A stretch of DNA of 64,000 bases from positions 3,286,001 through 3,350,000 of the forward strand of contig OZ244213.1 in the NCBI GenBank assembly GCA_965216905.1, written 5' to 3'. The stretch comes from G965216905 sp965216905 (GTDB lineage Bacteria; Actinomycetota; Acidimicrobiia; Spongiisociales; ZC4RG35). Position numbers and translations under genes: made by a program. Below are positions 34,465-43,905 of the stretch, piece after piece (positions within the stretch are counted from its first letter, which is position 1; the number at the start of each line of letters is the position of its first letter). The notes beneath the pieces were generated by a model. The model had not been told where the DNA came from, searched no databases, and worked only from the letters and a program-made list of their open reading frames with translations.

Positions 34465-35196
34465 GTGCGTGAAATCCTCTCCGACCTCGTAGCCGAGCAG
34501 CAGTTCCTGGATCAGTTCCTCCAGCGCATCTCGTTGAAGGACTGGGACCGGCCGAGCGGTGCCGAAGGCTGGTCGATCAGAGATACCATCAGCCACCTCG
34601 CCGACTCCGAGGAGCTGGCGGCGGCGGCCGTTCGAGGTGACGCCGACCTGGAGCGATATCGCAACACTCCCGACTTGGACGGGATCCGTCAGGAGGCGGT
34701 CGAGCGCGGTCGGAGGATGCGGCCCCAGGATGTCATCGAATGGTGGCGCGGCGGCCGTGCCCAGGTCGTCGAACCGCTCTCGCACATGAGCGCCGGCGAC
34801 CGGATCGAGTGGATCATCGGCACGATGAGCGCCAAGACGCTGGCCACCAGCCGGCTCATGGAGACCTGGGCCCATGGCCTCGACATCTACTCGGCGATGG
34901 ACGCCGAGATCGAAGACACCCCCCGTATCCGTCACATCTGCTGGATGGGTTGGGCGAGCCTCCCCTACGCCTTCAAGCTGGCCGGCGAGGACTACTCCCC
35001 CGTCCGGGTCGAAGTCATCGGCCCCGGGTACGCCAAGTGGGTGTTCGGACCGGACGACTCCGAGCAGCGCATCAAGGGCTCGGCCTCCGACTGGGCGCGG
35101 GTGGCGGTCAAGCGCCTGGCCCCCGAAGAGACCCGGTTGAAGGTGAGTGGGGACGTCGCCGAGACCGCCCTCCGGGTGGTGAGGACCTACCTCTGA
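34465..35196 (+). CDS. TIGR03084-family DinB-like metal-binding protein
   Basis: A 243-residue protein of the actinobacterial TIGR03084/maleylpyruvate-isomerase-like family. GWSIRDTISHLADSE contains the first metal-binding His, and METWAHGLDIYSAM holds the second His region. The C-terminal half is the usual SCP2-like sheet. Relatives are mycothiol-dependent transferases or isomerases; the substrate here is unknown. GTG 34465 matches the start of similarity. The following BtpA gene overlaps its stop. Confidence 0.8.
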   Translation: MREILSDLVAEQQFLDQFLQRISLKDWDRPSGAEGWSIRDTISHLADSEELAAAAVRGDADLERYRNTPDLDGIRQEAVERGRRMRPQDVIEWWRGGRAQVVEPLSHMSAGDRIEWIIGTMSAKTLATSRLMETWAHGLDIYSAMDAEIEDTPRIRHICWMGWASLPYAFKLAGEDYSPVRVEVIGPGYAKWVFGPDDSEQRIKGSASDWARVAVKRLAPEETRLKVSGDVAETALRVVRTYL

Positions 35197-36005
35197 ACCC
35201 GACCTCCCCGGGCGAGGGCCGCCGTCCACCCGCACTGATCGGGATGGTGCATCTCGCTCCACTCCCGGGCTCGCCGCGGTATGGGGGGAGCGTGGAACCC
35301 GTCGTCCGGGGTGCGGTGGCCGACGCCCGGACCCTCGCCGAAGCCGGATTCGATGCCCTCATGGTCGAGAACTTCGGCGACGCCCCCTTCTACGCCGACG
35401 CGGTGCCACCGGTCACCGTGGCCTCGATGGCGCGGGTCTTGACCGAGATCGGCAACGCCGTCTCCCTCCCCGCCGGCGTCAACGTGCTCCGCAACGATGG
35501 GGTGAGCGCGCTGTCGATCGCCGCGGCGGTCGGCGCCCCCATGGTTCGCATCAACGTCCTCTCCGGTTCGATGTTCACCGACCAGGGACTCATCTCCGGA
35601 CGGGCGGCCGAGATCGGACGTCTCCGTGCGGCACTCGCCCCCGATGTCCTCGTACTGGCCGACGTCCACGTCAAACACGCCGTTCCGCCACCGGGCTCCT
35701 CGATCGACCGGTCGGCGGCCGACCTGTGGGAGCGGGGAGGAGCCGACGCCCTGGTCGTCTCGGGGAGCGGGACCGGCGGTGCGATCGACCTCGTCGAGGC
35801 GCGAGCCGTCCGGGAGGCGGTGGACGCACCCATCGTCGTCGGGTCGGGCGCCACCGGCGACACCGTGGACGACCTGGCGAAGGTCGCCGACTCGGTCATC
35901 GTCGGATCGGCACTGAAGCGCGATGGAGATACCGCGTTGCCGGTCGATGCCGACCTCGCCGGCCGCTTCGTCGACGCCGCCCGGCAGGCCGGTTTCACCG
36001 GGTGA
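35193..36005 (+). CDS. BtpA/SgcQ family protein, probable CTG start
   Basis: A 270-residue TIM-barrel protein of the BtpA/SgcQ family: IGMVHLAPLPGSPRYGGS, MVENFGDAPFYA and VSGSGTGGAIDL are family segments. The first beta-strand (ALIGMVHL) must be included, but no ATG, GTG or TTG lies upstream in frame near it. CTG 35193 overlaps the previous stop as CTGA and has AGGA 7 nt upstream, mimicking the ATGA couplings elsewhere in the window. ATG 35244 would lose the first strand. BtpA is linked to photosystem I in cyanobacteria; elsewhere the role is unknown. It overlaps the convergent downstream gene by 11 nt. Confidence 0.78.
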   Translation: MNPTSPGEGRRPPALIGMVHLAPLPGSPRYGGSVEPVVRGAVADARTLAEAGFDALMVENFGDAPFYADAVPPVTVASMARVLTEIGNAVSLPAGVNVLRNDGVSALSIAAAVGAPMVRINVLSGSMFTDQGLISGRAAEIGRLRAALAPDVLVLADVHVKHAVPPPGSSIDRSAADLWERGGADALVVSGSGTGGAIDLVEARAVREAVDAPIVVGSGATGDTVDDLAKVADSVIVGSALKRDGDTALPVDADLAGRFVDAARQAGFTG

Positions 36006-36618
36006 TCTGGAAGCCCGCCTTGAGCAGGAGTCGGAGCAACGCCGGAGCCGGTTCCTTGAACTGAGCCGGGGCGAGCACATCGGCGAACCGCTCGAGGTGT
36101 CGAACGATCATCTCGACGACGTGGCCGATCGGGATGGTGTTCACCGAGTCGACGTCACTGCGGCCGAACGCCACCAGTCGGGTGCGGATCCGGCCCTCGC
36201 CGCGGGCCGGTGCGTACGCCACTCCCCGATGCTCCAGGTTGGTGATCGTCTCGTGAATGCCGTCGTCGAACAGCCACTCCAGCCGGTGCAGGACGGAATG
36301 GAGCACCTCGTGGGTGGTGAGCGCCCGATTGAACAGCGCCTCCCCCTGCTTGACCTCCCCGATGATGATGTCGGCCGTCTCCGGCTCCAGACGCAACACC
36401 TCGTCTTCGATCAGTAAGAGCTTCGCCGACTCGGCGTCGTGGGTGTCGGCGGCGTAGACGTCCCCCGGCAACCGAACACCGACGATGTCCACGTCGGTCA
36501 GCGTCCGGTACGTCCCGCCGGCGGTCTGCGCCTGAACCTCGAGCTCCGACAGCGTCAGGTAGCCGTTGAGGCGGAGATAGGTCTCGACGAGATTCACCGC
36601 GATGTCCATCCGAACCAT
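35995..36618 (-). CDS. PD-(D/E)XK nuclease-like protein, unknown function
   Basis: A 207-residue protein. The N-terminal half reads VETYLRLNGYLTLSELEVQA, then TDVDIVGVRLPGD, then ADIIIGEVKQGEALFN. The D followed by E-V-K in this order and spacing resembles the core of the PD-(D/E)XK nuclease fold. A helical region with THEVLHSVLHRLEW follows; that HEVLH is probably incidental. ATG 36618 is supported by GGAG 9 nt upstream; ATG 36609 is the alternative. It is divergent from the HD-GYP gene. The family assignment is from motif spacing only. Confidence 0.5.
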   Translation of the reverse strand: MVRMDIAVNLVETYLRLNGYLTLSELEVQAQTAGGTYRTLTDVDIVGVRLPGDVYAADTHDAESAKLLLIEDEVLRLEPETADIIIGEVKQGEALFNRALTTHEVLHSVLHRLEWLFDDGIHETITNLEHRGVAYAPARGEGRIRTRLVAFGRSDVDSVNTIPIGHVVEMIVRHLERFADVLAPAQFKEPAPALLRLLLKAGFQITR

Positions 36619-36756
36619 TCTGGCGGCTCCCGACCGAGGACCGTGACAATGCCCTGCGGATGGTCGGCCCGCGCGGTCCGGTCGGCAGCTCAGGCCCGCG
36701 AAGTTTTGGGTTGGGCGACCCATTGTGGATAACTCGATCCTCCGAGAGACTGGGGC

Positions 36757-37377
36757 GTGGCCTACGCACGTCAGGGGATGCACTCGATGAACCAACCCGC
36801 CCAGTTGGACCATGTACTCGTCCGACTGATGGGCGGACAGGACGACCTCTTCGGGCACACCCATCGAGTGGCCGATCTGGCCGTGGCACTCGGCTCCGCA
36901 CTCGGGCTCGGCCACGACCGGCTGGAGCCGCTCCGGCTCGCCGCCCGGCTCCACGACGTCGGCAAGCTGGAGATCGACCAAACCGTGCTGTCCCGCCGAC
37001 GGCCCCTTCTGCCGAACGAGTTGGGAGAGATCCGCCGCCATCCGCAGCTCGGGTTCGCCATGCTCGCCGGGGTGGTCGCCGACGAGGTCGCCGCGGCGGT
37101 GCTCCACCACCACGAGCGCTGGGATGGCCGGGGTTACCCCCACGGGCTCGCCGGCGCCTCGATTCCACTGGCCTCGCGCATCATTCTCGTCGCCGATGCG
37201 TTCGACGCCATGACCAGCGACCGGTGCTATCAGCCGCCCCAGTCGGTGGCATACGCATTGGACGAGATCCTGCTCCATCGAGGCGGCCAGTTCGACCCGC
37301 TGATTGCCGACGAGTTCGTCCGTCTGGTGATGGATCGGACACTTCCGACGTCGGTGGCGGCCGATCTGATCGCCTGA
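36757..37377 (+). CDS. HD-GYP-type domain protein
   Basis: A 206-residue protein consisting almost only of an HD domain: GHTHRVADLAVALG, LAARLHDVGKLEID, then HHHERWDGRGYP and DAFDAMTSDR. These match the HD-GYP family, whose active members hydrolyse cyclic di-GMP. The GYP part reads RGYP and metal ligands appear present. No receiver or sensor domain is attached. The start is uncertain: GTG 36757, ATG 36778 or ATG 36787; AGGGG at 36773-36777 would favour the last. The 138-nt upstream gap holds one DnaA-box-like TGTGGATAA. Confidence 0.8.
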   Translation: MAYARQGMHSMNQPAQLDHVLVRLMGGQDDLFGHTHRVADLAVALGSALGLGHDRLEPLRLAARLHDVGKLEIDQTVLSRRRPLLPNELGEIRRHPQLGFAMLAGVVADEVAAAVLHHHERWDGRGYPHGLAGASIPLASRIILVADAFDAMTSDRCYQPPQSVAYALDEILLHRGGQFDPLIADEFVRLVMDRTLPTSVAADLIA

Positions 37378-37432
37378 GGCGTCCGCGGCCGACAGACCGC
37401 CGCGCGGCGTTCCCGAAAGCCCGTGACCGGCA

Positions 37433-37438
37433 TACAGT
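37433..37438 (+). promoter_or_regulatory. Leaderless-type -10 element for lhr
   Basis: TACAGT ends 6 nt before GTG 37445, with no ribosome binding site between. Confidence 0.45.
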
Positions 37439-37444
37439 TGCCGG

Positions 37445-40400
37445 GTGAGCGACCCACTGAAACGTTTCGGCCGTCCGACGCGGGCGTGGTTCGAGGCGTC
37501 GTTCCCCGAGCCCACCCCGGCCCAGGTCCTGGGTTGGAAGGCGATCGGCGAGGGCGACCACACCCTCATCCATGCGCCGACCGGATCGGGCAAGACGCTG
37601 GCGGCCTTCCTGTGGGCGATCGACCGCCTGCTCACCGAACCCGTCCCCGCGCCGAGCGAGCGCTGCCGCGTCCTGTATGTGTCACCCCTCAAGGCGCTCG
37701 CCTACGACATCGACCGCAATCTGCGCGTCCCGCTGGCCGGCATCCGGCACGCCGCAGGAAGACTCGGTTTGGCCGATCCGCCCGAGCTCACCACGTTCCT
37801 GCGGACCGGCGACACCCCGGCCGACGATCGGCGCCGGATGATTCGGAATCCACCGGACATCCTGATCACGACACCGGAATCTCTGTACCTGATGCTGACG
37901 TCCCAGGTCCGCTCGACACTCGGCTCGGTGCGGTGGCTGATCGTCGACGAGGTTCACGCCGTGGCCGGAAGCAAACGAGGGGCCCATCTGTCGCTGTCGC
38001 TGGAGCGCCTCGAACACCTGATCCGGGAGGCGAACGGAGTCGGACCCCAACGGATCGGGCTCTCGGCCACCCAACGCCCGCTCGAGACGATCGCGTCCTT
38101 CCTCGGTGGCGCCGACGTCGTCGATGAGCGGAGACAGCCACGGCCGGTCACGATCGTCGACGCCGACGAGGAGCGCCGTCTGGAGATCGAACTGGTGGTC
38201 CCGGTGGAGGACATGGCCGAACCGGCGCCGCCCGATCCGCTCGAGCCCGACCAGATCCGGCAGCGATCGATCTGGCCGGCGGTCCACCCCAGGATTCTGG
38301 AACTGATCCAGAACCACACCTCCACGATCGTGTTCGCCAACTCGAGGCGTCTCGCCGAACGCCTCTGTGCCGAGATCAACAAGCTGGCCGGAGAGGAGAT
38401 CGCTCGTTCTCACCATGGCTCGGTTTCCCGCGAGCAACGGGTCATCATCGAGGAGTCCTTGAAGCGCGGAGAGCTGGCCGCGGTGGTCGCCACTTCCTCC
38501 CTCGAGTTGGGCATCGACATGGGTGCGGTCGACCTGGTCGTCCAGGTCGAGGCCCCGGTCTCGGTGGCTTCCGGCCTGCAAAGGGTGGGGCGGGCGGGCC
38601 ACAACGTCGGGGACATCAGCCGGGCGAAGCTGTTCCCCAAATACCGGGGAGACCTGCTGGTCTCGGCCGTGCTCGCCGACCGCATGCTCCATGGTGATGT
38701 CGAGCCGACCACGGTCCCACGCAATCCGCTCGACGTGCTCGCCCAGCAGCTGGTGGCGATGGTGGTCGTACAGGACCGCACGGCCGACGAGCTCTACGAC
38801 CTGGCCCGGGGAGCGATGCCGTATGCCGAGCTGTCCCGGTCGGTGTTCGAGGCCACCCTCGACATGCTGGCCGGTCGTTACCCGTCGGATCTCTTCGCCG
38901 AGCTCCGCCCGCGGGTCAACTGGGACCGCGTGGAGGGCGTCGTCGAGGCTCGGCCCGGTGCGCGACAGCTGGCGGTGACCAATGCCGGCACGATCCCCGA
39001 CCGGGGCCTCTACCGGGTGACGCTGCCGGACGGATCCCGGGTCGGCGAGCTCGACGAGGAGATGGTCTACGAGTCCCGGCAAGGAGACGTCTTCGTGCTG
39101 GGGGCCTCGACGTGGCGTATCGCCGAGATCGGGGTCGATCGAGTCGAAGTCGTACCCGCCCCGGGGGAGCCGGCCGCCAAGATGCCTTTTTGGCACGGCG
39201 ATATGCTCGGCCGGCCGCTCGAGACCGGCCGAGCGATCGGCGCATTCACCCGCAAGATCGGCGCCCTGGATGCCGAGGAGGCGATCGAAGCACTCGGCGA
39301 CTACCACCTCGACGACCTCGCCGCCCGCAACCTGGTCGCCTACCTGCAGGAGGAGCGAGAGGCGACCGGAGTCCTTCCGACCGATCGAACCCTGGTCTTC
39401 CAGCGCTTCCGGGACGAGATCGGCGACTGGCGAGTCGTGCTCCTGTCACCGTTCGGGGCCCGGGTGCATGCACCGTGGGCGATGGCGGTCACCCGAAAGC
39501 TGGCCGATGTCTGGGACGGTGACGTCGACGTGATCTGGTCCGACGACGGAATCGCCTTCCGGTTTCCCGACGCCGAGGAGATCCCGGAGCCGGCGGACCT
39601 CATGCCCGATCCCGAGGAGATCGAGGGGTTGTTGGTCGATCATCTGGCCGACACCGCGCTCTTCGCCGCCCGATTCCGCGAGGCCGCCGGCCGATCCCTG
39701 CTGCTTCCCCGGCGACGGCCGGGAGGCCGCACGCCGCTGTGGCTGCAGCGACGCCGGGCAGCCGGATTGCTGTCGGTGGCGAAGCAGTTCGGCTCGTTCC
39801 CGATCGTCTTGGAGACCTACCGCGAGATCCTTCGGGACGACTTCGATCTTCCCGCGCTCGTCGATCTCCTCACACAGATCCGAGCGCGCCGCATCCGCGT
39901 CGCCGAGGTGGACCTCCCGGCTCCATCCCCGTTCGCATCGTCGTTGCTGTTCGCCTTCGTGGCCGCCTTCATGTACGAAGGGGACACGCCGCTGGCCGAA
40001 CGCCGGGCCGCTGCCCTCACCCTCGACCGGGAGCTGCTGCGCGATCTGCTCGGTGAGGCAGAGTTGCGAGAGCTGCTGTCCGCCGAGGTGATCGCCACCG
40101 TGGAGGCGGAACTCCAACGACTGGTACCGGACCGGGCAGCCAAGTCGGTGGATGCGATCCACGACCTTCTCCGCGAGTTGGGACCGCTGGGGTTGATGGA
40201 CATCGGAGCGCGCTCGGCCGACGTCGACGTGGCGGACGCAGTGGAGGTACTGGTCGACACCCGCCGCCTGATCCGCGTGCACATGCACGGCGAGGAGCGT
40301 TACGCCGCCATCGAGGACGCCTCCCGGCTGCGTGACGCGCATGGCGTTCAGCCGCCGCCGGGAACGCCACACGTGTTCCTCGAGCCCGTGGATGACCCGC

Positions 40401-41839
40401 TCGGCGACGTCGTCGGTCGCTTCGCTCGAACCCATGGTCCGTTCACCGTCGAACTGGCAGCTCGTGCGCTTCATCTGGCGCCGGCGGTCGTGGCCTCCGC
40501 GCTCCAGGCCCTCGAGGCCAAGGGTCGGGTCTCGCGCGGTTCGTTTGCGCCGGGGGGCTCCGGCGTGGAGTGGGTGCACACCGAGGTCCTCCGCCGCATC
40601 AAGCGTCGCTCATTGGCTCAGCTCCGCGGGGAGATCGAGCCGGTCGAAGCGGCCGGGCTCGGGCGGTTCCTCCCGGCCTGGCACGGAGTGGGGGCGAACG
40701 GCCGGGGACGGTCGGCGATGTCGGAAACCATCGGCCGCCTCCAGGGTGCGGAGATCCCCGCCTCGGTGCTCGAGCGAGACGTCTTGGAGGAGCGCCTGGC
40801 AGACGCCCCCAGAGTTCTCGACCAGCTCATGATGGAAGGCGAAGTGGTGTGGACCGGCACCGCGCCACTCGGATCCCGGGACGGGCGGGTCATGCTCGCC
40901 TTCCGAAGTCAATTCCCGCTCATCCGGCGACCGACCGGCGCATCCGACCCGCCGGCCGACCCGACCCACGTGGCGATCCGGGAGCACCTGGCGAGACGCG
41001 GCGCCTCGTTCTTCGCCGACATCTACGCGGCCGCCGGTGGCGGCGACGTGGACGGCGTCCTGGACGCGCTCTGGGATCTCGTGTGGGCGGGCGAGGTGAC
41101 CAACGACACGATGGCACCCGTCCGGGCGTTCATCGAGCGCCGGGGTAAGAGTCGCGGCGGCAGAAAGGTGCCGGCGACCTTCCCACCCCATGCGGCGGGA
41201 AGGTGGTCATTGGTGGCCGACCTGACCGCCGTCGAGCCGAACGACACCGCCCGGGCAGCCGCCTGGGTCCATCAACTCCTCGACCGGCATGGTCTGGTCA
41301 CTCGCTCGACGGTGGCGGCAGAAGGCATTTCGGGCGGCTTCACCGCCCTGTATCCCGTCATGGCCGAAATGGAGGAAGTCGGCCGAGTGCGGCGTGGATA
41401 CTTCGTCGAAGGCCTGGGCGGCGCCCAGTTCGCCACCCCCGGTGCGGTCGACCGGCTCCGCACCTCCGGCGACACGGGCATGGTGGTCCTGGCAGCCACC
41501 GACCCGGCCAATCCCTACGGGGCAGCGTTGCCTTGGCCGGAGAGGGATCTCCGCCTGGCACGGCAGGCCGGGTCATACGTGCTGATGCTCGATGGGACCC
41601 TCGTCGGCTTCATCGAACGAGGCGGACGGGCGGTCTCGCTGTGGGATGGTGGGGCCGAACAGCCAGACCTGGCGGCGGCCGCGCTGGCCCGAATCGCCGT
41701 CCGACACCGGCGCTTCCGGATCGAAACGGTCAACGGCGACCCCGTGAGGGGAACGTTCGCCTCGGTGCTCGCCGAGCACGGGTTCGCCGCAGGCACCAAG
41801 GGCCCGGTGTGGCGAGGCACGAGCCGTGCCCGAAGGTGA
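37445..41839 (+). CDS. lhr: Large ATP-dependent helicase Lhr
   Basis: A 1,464-residue Superfamily 2 helicase, close to the length of mycobacterial Lhr. Walker A HAPTGSGKT lies at residues 43-51, the DEVH box near 168-171, and LSATQRP follows. The second RecA domain includes SLELGIDMG and LQRVGRAGH. A winged helix and the long Lhr-type C-terminal region follow. Lhr is a 3'-5' single-stranded DNA translocase and helicase tied to DNA repair. It overlaps the nei gene by 14 nt; lhr-nei is a recurring actinobacterial pair. Confidence 0.95.
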   Translation: MSDPLKRFGRPTRAWFEASFPEPTPAQVLGWKAIGEGDHTLIHAPTGSGKTLAAFLWAIDRLLTEPVPAPSERCRVLYVSPLKALAYDIDRNLRVPLAGIRHAAGRLGLADPPELTTFLRTGDTPADDRRRMIRNPPDILITTPESLYLMLTSQVRSTLGSVRWLIVDEVHAVAGSKRGAHLSLSLERLEHLIREANGVGPQRIGLSATQRPLETIASFLGGADVVDERRQPRPVTIVDADEERRLEIELVVPVEDMAEPAPPDPLEPDQIRQRSIWPAVHPRILELIQNHTSTIVFANSRRLAERLCAEINKLAGEEIARSHHGSVSREQRVIIEESLKRGELAAVVATSSLELGIDMGAVDLVVQVEAPVSVASGLQRVGRAGHNVGDISRAKLFPKYRGDLLVSAVLADRMLHGDVEPTTVPRNPLDVLAQQLVAMVVVQDRTADELYDLARGAMPYAELSRSVFEATLDMLAGRYPSDLFAELRPRVNWDRVEGVVEARPGARQLAVTNAGTIPDRGLYRVTLPDGSRVGELDEEMVYESRQGDVFVLGASTWRIAEIGVDRVEVVPAPGEPAAKMPFWHGDMLGRPLETGRAIGAFTRKIGALDAEEAIEALGDYHLDDLAARNLVAYLQEEREATGVLPTDRTLVFQRFRDEIGDWRVVLLSPFGARVHAPWAMAVTRKLADVWDGDVDVIWSDDGIAFRFPDAEEIPEPADLMPDPEEIEGLLVDHLADTALFAARFREAAGRSLLLPRRRPGGRTPLWLQRRRAAGLLSVAKQFGSFPIVLETYREILRDDFDLPALVDLLTQIRARRIRVAEVDLPAPSPFASSLLFAFVAAFMYEGDTPLAERRAAALTLDRELLRDLLGEAELRELLSAEVIATVEAELQRLVPDRAAKSVDAIHDLLRELGPLGLMDIGARSADVDVADAVEVLVDTRRLIRVHMHGEERYAAIEDASRLRDAHGVQPPPGTPHVFLEPVDDPLGDVVGRFARTHGPFTVELAARALHLAPAVVASALQALEAKGRVSRGSFAPGGSGVEWVHTEVLRRIKRRSLAQLRGEIEPVEAAGLGRFLPAWHGVGANGRGRSAMSETIGRLQGAEIPASVLERDVLEERLADAPRVLDQLMMEGEVVWTGTAPLGSRDGRVMLAFRSQFPLIRRPTGASDPPADPTHVAIREHLARRGASFFADIYAAAGGGDVDGVLDALWDLVWAGEVTNDTMAPVRAFIERRGKSRGGRKVPATFPPHAAGRWSLVADLTAVEPNDTARAAAWVHQLLDRHGLVTRSTVAAEGISGGFTALYPVMAEMEEVGRVRRGYFVEGLGGAQFATPGAVDRLRTSGDTGMVVLAATDPANPYGAALPWPERDLRLARQAGSYVLMLDGTLVGFIERGGRAVSLWDGGAEQPDLAAAALARIAVRHRRFRIETVNGDPVRGTFASVLAEHGFAAGTKGPVWRGTSRARR

Positions 41840-42638
41840 CTCATACACCCGGGCCCGCCGTCGAATCGCCCCCATCCTGATCGGTCGGACGATCGAACGG
41901 GTGCAGGGCTCCGCACCCGACGTCCGTCGACACTCGAGCCGTCTCCTCGGCGCCACCGTCGAGACGGTCCGCACCCACGGGAAACACCTCATGATCGATT
42001 GCGACGTCGGGCTCACCGTGCACGTGCACCTGGGGATGCCCGGACGGATCCGGGTGGGACGCAGCGCCCACGCTCCTCCCTCCGGCCGCGGGCGCCCGGC
42101 CGGAGGAGGTCTGGCGGCGGTGAGGATGGGACTCGGCACGGAACTCGGCACCGTGTGGGTGCTGTCGGCACCCGATGTCGACGTGGACCGGAGGGCGGTG
42201 ATCGACCATCGACTCCGGCGTCTCGGCGCCGACGTGCTGGCCACCACGTTCGACTGGGCCCGGTTCGAAACCCAATCCGAGCGGTACCCGGCAGACCGCA
42301 CCGTGTCGGATTTCTTGTTGGATCAGAGGGTGATGGCCGGAATCGGGAACGAGTACAAGTGCGAGGTGCTGTTCCTGGAGGGAATCGATCCCCGGACACC
42401 GATGTCGGCCATCGACGCCGGTGCCCGCCGCCGCCTGGCCGAGCGAGCCCGGGCCATCATGCTTCCCAACGCCGAGCGGCCGCAGCGCACGACCACGGGC
42501 CGCCGTCATCCGGACAGCCGAGCCTGGGTGTTCGAGCGAGCGGGTCGCGCATGCCGGCGGTGCGGAACCGTGATCGAACAGGCCCGGGTGGGCAACCCGG
42601 CACGGATCACCTATTGGTGTCCGGACTGTCAGATGTGA
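41826..42638 (+). CDS. nei: Formamidopyrimidine/endonuclease VIII-type DNA glycosylase
   Basis: A 270-residue Fpg/Nei glycosylase. After the start Met come P2 and E3, the catalytic N-terminal proline and glutamate, in MPEGDSYTRARR. GNEYKCEVLF lies in the helix-two-turn-helix region. The zinc finger has the pairs CRRC and CPDC near the C-terminus. It removes oxidised bases and nicks DNA. GTG 41826 lies inside the 3' end of lhr, so translation is coupled. The finger ends soon after CPDCQM, as in Nei. Confidence 0.92.
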   Translation: MPEGDSYTRARRRIAPILIGRTIERVQGSAPDVRRHSSRLLGATVETVRTHGKHLMIDCDVGLTVHVHLGMPGRIRVGRSAHAPPSGRGRPAGGGLAAVRMGLGTELGTVWVLSAPDVDVDRRAVIDHRLRRLGADVLATTFDWARFETQSERYPADRTVSDFLLDQRVMAGIGNEYKCEVLFLEGIDPRTPMSAIDAGARRRLAERARAIMLPNAERPQRTTTGRRHPDSRAWVFERAGRACRRCGTVIEQARVGNPARITYWCPDCQM

Positions 42639-42674
42639 GCCTGGAACTGCCGGTCCCCCGCGAGAAGGCGCCCA

Positions 42675-43901
42675 ATGGGTACGCTCGCCGATGTGCCCAC
42701 ACCTCGACTGACGATCCGCACCGGCCATCCCGACTTCCTGGAGCTCCCATGGCACGTCTCCATCACCGAGTGGGACGCAGACAACATGGTGCAGCTCCCC
42801 AAGGGCATCTCCCGCCACGAGGTTCGATTCTTCGAGTATCCCGAAGGCATCTACGTCATCAAGGAGCTCGCCACCAAGCCGGCCCGCCAGGACTACTCGG
42901 TCCTGCGGGCGCTGGAGTCGACGGGTGCCCCGGCCGTCATCCCGGTGGGACTGGTGGAGAACCGCCACGACGACCGGCACGCCGAGCAGTCCGCCGCCCT
43001 CATCACCGAGTATGAACGGTTCTCGTTCTCCTATCGGGAGCTGCTCCAGGGTGCCGGGTTCGGAGCTCGGCGGGAACAGATGCTCAACGCGTTTGCCTAC
43101 CTGCTGGTCCAGCTCCACCTGACCGGCGTCTTCTGGGGCGACTGCTCGCTGTCGAATGTGCTGTACCGGTATGACGCAGAGGCGATCGAAACGATCATGG
43201 TGGATGCCGAGACGGCGTCGCTTCACGCCCACGGCCTGTCGACCGGACGCCGGGAAGAGGACCTGGCGATCATGACCGAGAACGTCGCCGGCGGCATGGC
43301 GGACATCGCAGCCGAGGTCGGACAGGGCCTCGAGACCGCCGATCTCGAACTCGGGGAGGACATCGCCGACCGCTACCGGGGTCTCTGGAAGGAGCTGTCA
43401 CACGAGACGGTGCTGACCGCCGACGAGCGGTACGTCATCCCCGAGCGGATCCGACGCCTCAACGAGCTGGGATTCCATGTCGAGGAGGTGGATCTGATCC
43501 CGGTCGACGAAACGGGATCCCGGTTGCGCATGAAGCTGCGGGTGGGGGGGCGGACGTTCCATTCCAGCCGGCTGGAGGAGCTCACCGGTGTCGAGGCCCT
43601 GGAGCAGCAGGCCCGGCAGATCCTCAGCGATCTGCATCACTATCAAGCGGTGCACGGCGGCATGACACCGACGTCGAAGAACGTAGCGGCGGTTCGATGG
43701 CGGATCGGCGTCTTCGAGCCGTGGATGGAACGGCTGTCCGCTGTCGATGGCATCGCCGATCCGATTCAGGCGTTCTGCGATCTCCTGTACCACCGCTACG
43801 TGATGTCGGAGGGGACGGGCGCAGACGTGGGGACGGAAGCCGCGTTCGAGGACTGGATCCAGCGCGGCCGGCCCGGCTATGCGCTGGCGATCGAGCCGTA
43901 G
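42675..43901 (+). CDS. DUF4032 protein with kinase-like segment
   Basis: A protein of 408 residues from ATG 42675. The N-terminal half resembles a protein-kinase fold: FWGDCSLSNVLYR is like the catalytic loop and VDAETASL like the metal-binding DFG position. The C-terminal half is the DUF4032 region (LNELGFHVEEVDLIPV, LHHYQAVHGGMTPTSKN). Function unknown. Two starts compete: ATG 42675 with AAGG 6 nt upstream, and GTG 42693 with TACGCT ending 7 nt upstream (leaderless). It ends 4 nt before the stop of the convergent SDR gene. Confidence 0.78.
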   Translation: MGTLADVPTPRLTIRTGHPDFLELPWHVSITEWDADNMVQLPKGISRHEVRFFEYPEGIYVIKELATKPARQDYSVLRALESTGAPAVIPVGLVENRHDDRHAEQSAALITEYERFSFSYRELLQGAGFGARREQMLNAFAYLLVQLHLTGVFWGDCSLSNVLYRYDAEAIETIMVDAETASLHAHGLSTGRREEDLAIMTENVAGGMADIAAEVGQGLETADLELGEDIADRYRGLWKELSHETVLTADERYVIPERIRRLNELGFHVEEVDLIPVDETGSRLRMKLRVGGRTFHSSRLEELTGVEALEQQARQILSDLHHYQAVHGGMTPTSKNVAAVRWRIGVFEPWMERLSAVDGIADPIQAFCDLLYHRYVMSEGTGADVGTEAAFEDWIQRGRPGYALAIEP

Positions 43902-43905
43902 TCCG

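Noticed and set aside
36190..36330. HEVLH in the nuclease-like protein as a possible zinc protease motif
   Set aside because: The surrounding helix lacks a plausible third ligand and the rest of the protein fits a nuclease-like fold better.
36724..36732. TGTGGATAA, a match to the DnaA box on the opposite strand (TTATCCACA)
   Set aside because: A single box with no cluster, no AT-rich region and no dnaA or dnaN nearby; not evidence of an origin. It may be chance or a minor regulatory site for the HD-GYP gene.
37395..37412. CGCCGCGCGGCG palindrome before lhr as a terminator
   Set aside because: Short, no loop and common by chance in DNA of this base composition.
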